From Micavibrio sp. UBA1664 (lineage in GTDB: Bacteria; Pseudomonadota; Alphaproteobacteria; Micavibrionales; UBA1664): a stretch of 18,917 bases of DNA. The translations under genes and the position numbers were made by a program. A model generated the notes under the pieces. The model saw only the letters and a list, made by a program, of their open reading frames with translations. It made no database searches and was not told where the DNA came from. Below, one piece after another: positions 14,400 to 18,917 of this stretch (position 1 is its first letter; each line of letters starts with the position of its first letter). Location: positions 1-18,917 of the forward strand of contig DCKW01000089.1 of NCBI GenBank assembly GCA_002320485.1, given 5' to 3'.

Positions 14400-14711
14400 A
14401 TGCAAGAACTTGGAGAGATGCAAAAAAAGGCGGAAGAGGTCGCGGAATTTATGAAATGTTTCGCGAACCCTCATCGTTTGATTATTTTATGCCATTTGGC
14501 GCAAGGCGAGAAAAGCGTGAGTACTCTTATGGAGCTAACAGGAATTGCACAAACCTCAATGTCACAGCATTTGAGCAAGTTAAAATCAGAAAATCTTATT
14601 GAGTATAGACGCGATCATCGAACGCTTTATTACTCAATATCCGATCCGAACGTTATGACGGTCATGAATTCACTGTATGAAATTTATTGCAAGGAGATTA
14701 CACGCACATGA
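14400..14711 (+). CDS. ArsR-family persulfide-sensing repressor (BigR/SqrR-like)
   Basis: 103 residues with an ArsR winged helix: FANPHRLIILCHLAQGEKSV, then TGIAQTSMSQHLSKLKSENL (recognition helix) and a Y-R-R-D-H-R-T-L-Y-Y-S wing. Two cysteines, C31 (IILCHL) and C97 (YEIYC), are 66 residues apart. That is the spacing of the redox pair in SqrR (41/107) and BigR (42/108), which form a tetrasulfide bridge on exposure to persulfide and release DNA. A third Cys (C20) is present. It overlaps the next gene by 4 bp and is divergent from the dioxygenase gene, so it probably controls the whole cluster. Confidence 0.88.
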   Translation: MQELGEMQKKAEEVAEFMKCFANPHRLIILCHLAQGEKSVSTLMELTGIAQTSMSQHLSKLKSENLIEYRRDHRTLYYSISDPNVMTVMNSLYEIYCKEITRT

Positions 14712-15217
14712 AAATATTGAATGTAAAGGAAAGCCACACATTGCTGAATAATTATGGGGCGGTCTTGATTGATGTACGGGAGCCTGCTGAGCATCGGGCA
14801 GAGAAAATACCCGGGTCAAAGAATATTCCGCTGTCAAAAATAAAACATGATGATTTAAAGGATTCTAAAGATAGGAAAATCATATTTCATTGTCGTACAG
14901 GCAATCGTTCGCAAAGCGCCATAAAAAAACTGGATACAAATTCTAACAGCGATTTAATTAATATGGATGGTGGGATTGAGGCGTGGAAAGATGCAGGTTT
15001 TAAAACGAAAAAATCCTCTGTTACTATTTTACCGCTTAATCAGCAAGTTCAAATAACCATAGCCTTGATGATATTGGTCGGTCTGGTAATCTATTATTTT
15101 ATAACGCCTTATGGATTATTATTGCCATTGCTGGCCGGATTGGGTTTGTTAAACGCAGGATTGACCGGATGGTGTGGAATGGCCATGCTTTTGTCAAGAA
15201 TGCCTTGGAATCAATAA
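14708..15217 (+). CDS. Membrane-anchored rhodanese (YgaP-like, rhodanese + DUF2892)
   Basis: 169 residues. The rhodanese domain (1-105) has IDVREPAEHR and the active loop HCRTGNRS with C62. Two membrane helices follow (about 115-158), ending G-W-C-G-M-A, as in E. coli YgaP. Such proteins move sulfane sulfur at the inner membrane. The frame is also open from a TTG at 14687, but AAGGAG (14691-14696) and the ATGA overlap with the repressor stop favour the ATG at 14708. Co-transcription with the repressor gene means it is under the same sulfide control. No sulfide:quinone oxidoreductase gene is found nearby. Confidence 0.87.
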   Translation: MKILNVKESHTLLNNYGAVLIDVREPAEHRAEKIPGSKNIPLSKIKHDDLKDSKDRKIIFHCRTGNRSQSAIKKLDTNSNSDLINMDGGIEAWKDAGFKTKKSSVTILPLNQQVQITIALMILVGLVIYYFITPYGLLLPLLAGLGLLNAGLTGWCGMAMLLSRMPWNQ

Positions 15218-15228
15218 AGAGCAGATAA

Positions 15229-15258
15229 GCCATTAGGAATGGCATTTCACGCAATGCC
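15229..15258 (+). terminator. Two alternative overlapping stem-loops after the rhodanese gene
   Basis: GCCATT-AGG-AATGGC (15229-15243) and GGCATT-N6-AATGCC (15241-15258) share bases and cannot form together. They lie 12 bp after the stop codon. No long T-tract follows, so termination is only plausible. The remainder of the gap to 15422 shows no gene. Confidence 0.35.
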
Positions 15259-15422
15259 GCTTTCATATGCACTTAGTCTTTTAAAATCGATTCTTTAAAG
15301 TTTTCGTGACAGTTGTCATGAGCTTTGTGTAAATATTCTTGATTTTGGTACGCATTATTATATGCATCGCTGGTTTTGTCAGGTTAAAAGTAATTAATCT
15401 TATATTTTGCATAAAAAATAAT

Positions 15423-15521
15423 GCGGTGAATAAGACTTGTATTCACCGCAAAACTTGCGTTGTTTTATCTTGACCTTGCGGTGAATATTGCCTATAATCA
15501 CCTTAAATAATGCGGTGAATA
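15423..15521 (+). promoter_or_regulatory. Fic-gene promoter with four GCGGTGAATA operator copies
   Basis: GCGGTGAATA occurs at 15423, 15478 and 15512, and as its reverse complement at 15440-15449, where it forms a 27-bp dyad with the first copy. The promoter is TTGACC (15470-15475), 17 bp, TATAAT (15493-15498). The 15478 copy fills the spacer and the 15512 copy covers the ribosome binding site (GGTGA), so one protein could block both transcription and translation. Autoregulation by the Fic protein's own HTH is likely. Confidence 0.75.
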
Positions 15522-15523
15522 AT

Positions 15524-16654
15524 ATGTGGATACACGATCATAAAAGCTGGCCGAATTTTTCATGGGATGCAGAGGCGTTAGCATCAAAGCTGGCTGGTAT
15601 ACGTCACCGCCAAGGTCGTCTGCTCGGTCAGATGGAAGGCTTAGGCTTTGAGCTTAAGCGTGAAGCCTCCCTCAATACACTGACCAGTGATGTGGTCAAA
15701 TCATCTGCCATTGAAGGCGAAAACCTTAATCCGGAAGAAGTCCGTTCATCAATTGCGCGGAGGCTCGGGATGGATATTGCCGGTCTTGTTCCAGCCGGTC
15801 GTGATGTTGAAGGCATTGTTGAAATGATGCTGGACGCAACGCAGCAGTTTTCTCAACCATTAACGAAAGATCGGTTGTTTGATTGGCATGCTGCTTTATT
15901 TCCTACAGGGAGAAGCGGTATGCATAAAATAACTGTTGGTGATTGGCGTTCTCTTGAAGCAGGGCCTATGCAAGTCGTTTCTGGTCCCGTTGGGAAAGAA
16001 ACTCTTCATTTTGAGGCGCCGAGTGCAGATCGCTTAGAACTAGAAATGGATAAATTTTTAAAATGGTTTGAGAGCAGGGATGAAATTGACCCTGTTATCA
16101 AGGCAGGCATTGCACATTTTTGGTTTGTCACTATTCACCCGTTTGAAGATGGCAATGGACGTATTGCAAGAGCCATTGGCGATATGGCCCTTGCAAGAGC
16201 AGACGACACACAAGATCGTTTCTACAGTCTTTCATCCCAGATCGAGTCCGAACGAAAACATTATTACAGCGAATTGGAGCGGCAGCAACGTGCCACACCC
16301 GACATCACTTCTTGGTTATCGTGGTTCCTGGATTGTTTGGGTCGGGCTATAGGCAATGCCGAAACCGCACTTGGGAATGTTTTATTCAAGGCTCAACTTT
16401 GGAGTAAGATCAACCAGAAGCCTGTTAATGATCGACAAAGGTTGATTATCAACCGTATGCTTGAAGATAATTTTGAAGGGCATATGAATACATCAAAATA
16501 TGCAAAACTTGCCAAATGCTCAAACGATACTGCATTACGGGATATTCAGGAATTGAAAGAACGGGGCATATTTATTCAAAATCCTGGCGGGGGTCGCAGT
16601 ACGAGTTATAGATTGCCACACCCAGATAAAAAAGCTTTGGATGCCATAGTTTGA
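15524..16654 (+). CDS. Fic-family AMP-transferase (class II, DUF4172 + Fic + winged helix)
   Basis: 376 residues. An N-terminal DUF4172 region (W-I-H-D-H-K-S-W-P-N-F-S-W-D) leads to the inhibitory helix SSAIEG (S60, E64, G65), which marks a class II, self-inhibited Fic protein. The catalytic loop HPFEDGNGRI (205-214) has the full motif, with H205 as base. The C-terminus (about 305-376) is a winged helix, TSKYAKLAKCSNDTALRDIQ, ending G-G-G-R-S-T-S-Y-R-L. The frame extends upstream to a TTG at 15488, but that lies in the promoter; the ATG at 15524 is used. Fic proteins transfer AMP from ATP to hydroxyl side chains of target proteins. The target is unknown here. It could be a toxin with built-in antitoxin or a stress regulator. 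Confidence 0.93.
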   Translation: MWIHDHKSWPNFSWDAEALASKLAGIRHRQGRLLGQMEGLGFELKREASLNTLTSDVVKSSAIEGENLNPEEVRSSIARRLGMDIAGLVPAGRDVEGIVEMMLDATQQFSQPLTKDRLFDWHAALFPTGRSGMHKITVGDWRSLEAGPMQVVSGPVGKETLHFEAPSADRLELEMDKFLKWFESRDEIDPVIKAGIAHFWFVTIHPFEDGNGRIARAIGDMALARADDTQDRFYSLSSQIESERKHYYSELERQQRATPDITSWLSWFLDCLGRAIGNAETALGNVLFKAQLWSKINQKPVNDRQRLIINRMLEDNFEGHMNTSKYAKLAKCSNDTALRDIQELKERGIFIQNPGGGRSTSYRLPHPDKKALDAIV

Positions 16655-16750
16655 ATCCCAAACACGCATTCATCCCATTTTCAGAAACTATAATATATTG
16701 AAATTAAATAATAAAAATGTTCGCGGTGAGGGCTGAAATTTAGAGATTTA

Positions 16751-16781
16751 TTCTTTTTTCAGTCGACTATCACAGCCATTT
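16751..16781 (+). repeat. Dispersed 31-bp repeat, right copy
   Basis: Matches 1868-1898 at 27 of 31 positions, same orientation. It lies in the 260-bp gap between the Fic gene and the integrase remnant, which otherwise holds only a terminator-like hairpin. See the left copy for interpretation. Confidence 0.6.
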
Positions 16782-16820
16782 TTCTTTCCACACATATTCG
16801 TTCATGGTTGTACGTATCTA

Positions 16821-16857
16821 GCAAAACCCTTACTCACTTTTGGTTTTGCGGGTATTT
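16821..16857 (+). terminator. Terminator-like hairpin before the integrase remnant
   Basis: GCAAAACC (16821-16828) pairs with GGTTTTGC (16842-16849) across a 13-nt loop and is followed by GGGTATTTTT. It would end rightward transcripts from the Fic gene. The loop is rather long. Confidence 0.5.
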
Positions 16858-16914
16858 TTGTTCTTAACTGTTCATGCGTGCTTCCATGTAACCACGAAAA
16901 ATAGTGGTTTATTT

Positions 16915-17313
16915 GGTGGTATCCATGTTACTCCGAAAAAGACTCGTAATTCATCTGGCAAGCAACAAATCTATCAATGGACCACTGCTTTAAGAGAGGC
17001 TGTTGATTGTGCCTTGGCAGTGCGTCCAGTGGATATCAGCCCTTATGTGTTTTGTACGAAACGCGGGGCCAGTTACTACAATCTGCAAAAAGATACCTCA
17101 TACAGTTGGAAAACCAAATGGCGGCGTATGATGGATAAAGCCTTGAAGGAAACGGAATTGAAAGATCGTTTTACAGAACATGATTTACGAGCTTAGGCCG
17201 CAAGTGATGTTGAAGACGTCGAACAGGCCAGACGTATGCTTGGTCATACGACATCGAAAACGACACAAAAAGTGTATAGAAGGAAACCGGAAATAGTGAA
17301 CCCTGCGCGGTAA
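16915..17313 (+). pseudogene. Tyrosine recombinase/integrase remnant (C-terminal part, nonsense mutation)
   Basis: Reading from about 16915, similarity to the C-terminal catalytic domain of alphaproteobacterial phage-type integrases is clear: G-I-H-V-T-P-K-K-T, then WTTALREAVDCALAVRP, RFTEHDLRA, a TAG stop at 17194-17196, then AASDVEDVEQARRMLGHTTS and KVYRRKPE. The H-x-x-R box (HDLR), the G-H box (LGH) and the tyrosine nucleophile (VYRRKP) are all present but separated by the stop, where family members have Lys (AAG to TAG is one change). The N-terminal arm and core-binding domains, roughly the first 190 residues, are missing. It sits 66 bp from the 3' end of a tRNA gene, the classic site for such integrases. 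Inactive. Confidence 0.88.
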
Positions 17314-17316
17314 TCT

Positions 17317-17344
17317 ATTAGACATAGGGGGTAAAATTAGACAT
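17317..17344 (+). repeat. Direct repeat ATTAGACAT x2, 19 bp apart
   Basis: Copies at 17317-17325 and 17336-17344 lie between the integrase remnant and the tRNA 3' end. They could be leftover arm-type integrase binding sites; short length keeps this tentative. Confidence 0.35.
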
Positions 17345-17379
17345 GAAATTTTTTAAATTAACCGCAAAGCCTTTTAAAA

Positions 17380-17454
17380 TGGTGGGTGGTACTGGGATCG
17401 AACCAGTGACCCCTTGCGTGTCGAGCAAGTGCTCTACCCCTGAGCTAACCACCC
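17380..17454 (-). tRNA. tRNA-Val (anticodon GAC)
   Basis: A full cloverleaf of 75 nt is read on the minus strand. The acceptor is GGGTGGT/ACCACCC, with discriminator A and an encoded CCA. The D arm is GCTC...GAGC, the anticodon stem is CTTGC/GCAAG with loop TCGACAC, and the T arm is CTGGTTCGATCCCAG. The anticodon is at 17420-17422. There is no long variable arm. Position 33, normally an invariant U, is C here. The 3' end faces the integrase remnant, so it is a likely integration target. Confidence 0.9.
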
Positions 17455-17491
17455 ATACGAGATTCAATTCGTAGAAACAGGTTGTACTGTT

Positions 17492-17866
17492 TCATCCGTC
17501 ATTTTGCAAGCGGTTATTTGCCAAAATTTTATTCACCTCGTCAACAATATCCTTGAGGTTGAAGGGCTTTGATATGATTTGCGTGTTAGCCGGGTTGTCT
17601 TCTGCAGCGAGGCCGGCAAATCCCGTTATAAACATGACAGGCATCGTCGGGGCGATTTTTCTTGCGTGCAGGGATAATTCCAGCCCATCCATATTCGGCA
17701 TGACAATATCGGTGAGAAGCAATTCGTAACGACCGCCTTTATCAAGGTAGGAAAGGGCTTCTGCCCCGTCTTGTGCGGCATGCACTGTATGGCCGTTTTT
17801 TTCAAGTGCAGCCTTTAAAAATCCGCGCATTGCCGTGTCGTCTTCCGCCAGTAATATGGATGCCAT
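17492..17866 (-). CDS. cpdR: CpdR-like single-domain response regulator
   Basis: 124 residues consisting only of a receiver domain. ILLAEDD supplies the acidic pocket, D53 in LLTDIVMPNMDG is the phosphoacceptor, and FITGFAG and ISKPFNLKDIV complete the active site. The whole pattern, especially LLTDIVMPNMDGLEL, MFITGFA and VNKILA at the end, matches CpdR. In Caulobacter, unphosphorylated CpdR primes the ClpXP protease for cell-cycle substrates. The frame is open from 17914, but AGGA lies 9 nt before the ATG at 17866, only 1 nt after the stop of the preceding gene. It is probably co-transcribed with the FliK-like gene and looks like backbone rather than island. Confidence 0.85.
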   Translation of the reverse strand: MASILLAEDDTAMRGFLKAALEKNGHTVHAAQDGAEALSYLDKGGRYELLLTDIVMPNMDGLELSLHARKIAPTMPVMFITGFAGLAAEDNPANTQIISKPFNLKDIVDEVNKILANNRLQNDG

Positions 17867-17867
17867 T

Positions 17868-18917
17868 TTATAATTTCCTGAAATTGATCGAGCCGCTGTA
17901 GCCCAGATTTTCAAGAGTGTTATACCATAGTGTTTTCAAGCTGTCCTGCATCGGTTTTGCCAGATCGCGTTGTGTTATAAAAGACAGATCGAGGGTTTTA
18001 CGATCAGGGAAAATCAGGCCGTCAAATTGTATAGGGCCCATACGTGATAAATTCAGATCAACAATAAAACGCGTTCCTTGATCTTTTGTCATATCGGCCT
18101 GACTGTCAGATTGGGACATATTATCACGAACCCAAAGGGTTGCCGCCTGAGCATCAATACCGGCGAGCAGAGGAAGGGTGTGACCGCGCCAATCGCCGGT
18201 TTGTACTGAGGCAGGGTCTGTTGGGGCGGGTTTTTGCCCTGTTCCGTTTGTAAGCAAATCTGACAAGCCTTTTTGAACAGTTTGCTTCAAAGATGTCGCA
18301 GGAAGCCCGTCCACTGTACGGAGCGGCTTTTTACCTAGCCATGCCGACAAATCCCCACCTTTGGCGGCAGCCAGAAATAACAGCGCCGCCGCAGGAAATT
18401 GTCGCGCATTGGTGGCGGAAGGGATCATATCCAATATCTGTTGCATTTGTTGTGAGGGCAGGGATTGCAACAAGGTTTCCAACGTTTCCTGCATATCCGT
18501 CAACGGCGATCCTGCCGCCTGTGGCATATCAGGACCGTTTTGCCGCATAATATTGTAAGATAGGGGTGAAAGGCTTATTTGTGTGCCGGCAGGCAGGGCA
18601 CGGGCAGGGTAGTTTACCGATACCATCTGTGCTTGTGAAGCGGGCAGGATAATTTCCAACACCGGATTGCCGTCATCAGTCACAAACCCGGTCGATAATG
18701 CGATTGCCTCGCCCGCAAAACTGTTGAGCAGGGTGAGGCTGCGGAAAGCTTGCTGCTGTTCGCCTGTGATTGAGGATATGGCCACCGCGCTTTGAAATGT
18801 CATTGGCGGGCGGATATGCATGGGTTCGACCATCTTCATGACACGCATATCGGCGGGTTGTGTAAATGGCAGAAGCGGACGCGTCGCGTTTGTCAAATTC
18901 TTATTATCCGCTGTTAG
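17868..18917 (-). CDS. FliK-like (flagellar hook-length-control-related) protein, 5' end outside window
   Basis: At least 349 codons. The frame is open to the window edge and no ATG precedes the TTG at 18896, so the true start is probably beyond the window. The middle is alanine/proline/glutamine-rich and variable. The last 70 residues, RFIVDLNLSRMGPIQFDGLI, then L-D-L-S-F-I-T and Y-N-T-L-E-N-L-G-Y-S-G-S-I-N-F, resemble the C-terminal domain of FliK-related proteins in Rhodospirillales-type genomes. No catalytic site is expected. It precedes the cpdR-like gene with a 1-nt gap, so the two form an operon. Assignment rests on the C-terminal pattern only; 'hypothetical protein' is a fair alternative. 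Confidence 0.6.
   Translation of the reverse strand, partial: LTADNKNLTNATRPLLPFTQPADMRVMKMVEPMHIRPPMTFQSAVAISSITGEQQQAFRSLTLLNSFAGEAIALSTGFVTDDGNPVLEIILPASQAQMVSVNYPARALPAGTQISLSPLSYNIMRQNGPDMPQAAGSPLTDMQETLETLLQSLPSQQMQQILDMIPSATNARQFPAAALLFLAAAKGGDLSAWLGKKPLRTVDGLPATSLKQTVQKGLSDLLTNGTGQKPAPTDPASVQTGDWRGHTLPLLAGIDAQAATLWVRDNMSQSDSQADMTKDQGTRFIVDLNLSRMGPIQFDGLIFPDRKTLDLSFITQRDLAKPMQDSLKTLWYNTLENLGYSGSINFRKL

Noticed and set aside
16840..16914. N-terminal extension of the integrase remnant
   Set aside because: It starts at a TTG inside a terminator-like hairpin, and its residues show no similarity to integrase core-binding domains, so the remnant is taken from about 16915.
1..17379. Second copy of the tRNA-Val 3' end as distal attachment site
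   Set aside because: Reading the window for the T-arm/acceptor sequence showed no copy, so the other island end, if any, is outside the window.
1..18917. CRISPR array or transposase/insertion sequence
   Set aside because: No regularly spaced repeats with unique spacers and no transposase-like frame with terminal inverted repeats were seen; the repeats found are short operators, iterons or coding repeats.

Overview
The window looks like accessory DNA from an alphaproteobacterium. Evidence for this: a perfect alphaproteobacterial LexA box (GTTC-N7-GTTC), a CpdR-type receiver protein, a BigR/SqrR-type ArsR repressor, and the DUF2924/DUF6362/serine-recombinase gene set typical of alphaproteobacterial islands. 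The right end (about 17.4-18.9 kb: tRNA-Val, cpdR-like gene, FliK-like gene) looks like backbone and is visibly richer in G+C. Everything to its left is an AT-rich mosaic beside the tRNA, with a broken tyrosine integrase directly next to it.

Layout. (1) 0-1.8 kb: the 3' end of an SGNH hydrolase gene, then an AAA/DUF4143 ATPase behind two copies of the same promoter/operator. (2) 1.8-2.3 kb: a gene-free stretch with hairpins and one copy of a dispersed repeat. (3) 2.3-7.6 kb: a compact mobile module. A leftward operon encodes a large serine recombinase, a DUF2924 protein and a small protein. A divergent pair follows: an SOS-controlled UmuD-like protein and an unknown probable winged-helix protein. 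A rightward operon then encodes two small unknowns, a DUF6362 protein and an HTH protein. A 54-bp control element with three GATAC sites spaced 12 bp apart stands in mirror image before the left and right operons. (4) 7.6-12.6 kb: a leftward six-gene operon: OmpR-type regulator, sensor kinase, a 46-residue membrane/exported peptide, EptA/MCR-type lipid A phosphoethanolamine transferase, a Dgk1-like lipid kinase and a DedA-family protein. Two PmrA-box-like sites precede the regulator and the peptide gene. (5) 12.9-15.2 kb: a persulfide-detoxification cluster: a CstB-like dioxygenase-rhodanese divergent from a BigR/SqrR-like repressor and a YgaP-like membrane rhodanese. (6) 15.4-16.7 kb: a class II Fic/DUF4172 protein with a conspicuous multi-copy operator. 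(7) 16.7-17.5 kb: second repeat copy, terminator-like hairpin, integrase pseudogene and tRNA-Val(GAC). (8) 17.5 kb to the end: cpdR-like gene and a FliK-like gene running off the window.

How the genes fit together. The EptA operon reads as a self-contained envelope-modification cassette. The two-component system would sense the envelope or cationic peptides. EptA moves phosphoethanolamine from phosphatidylethanolamine to lipid A and leaves diacylglycerol. The Dgk1-like enzyme would re-phosphorylate that diacylglycerol, and the DedA protein would help move lipids. The mobile module is probably switched by DNA damage through LexA at the central divergent promoter and by a second regulator at the mirrored iteron sites. 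All assignments come from reading motifs; no database search was run.
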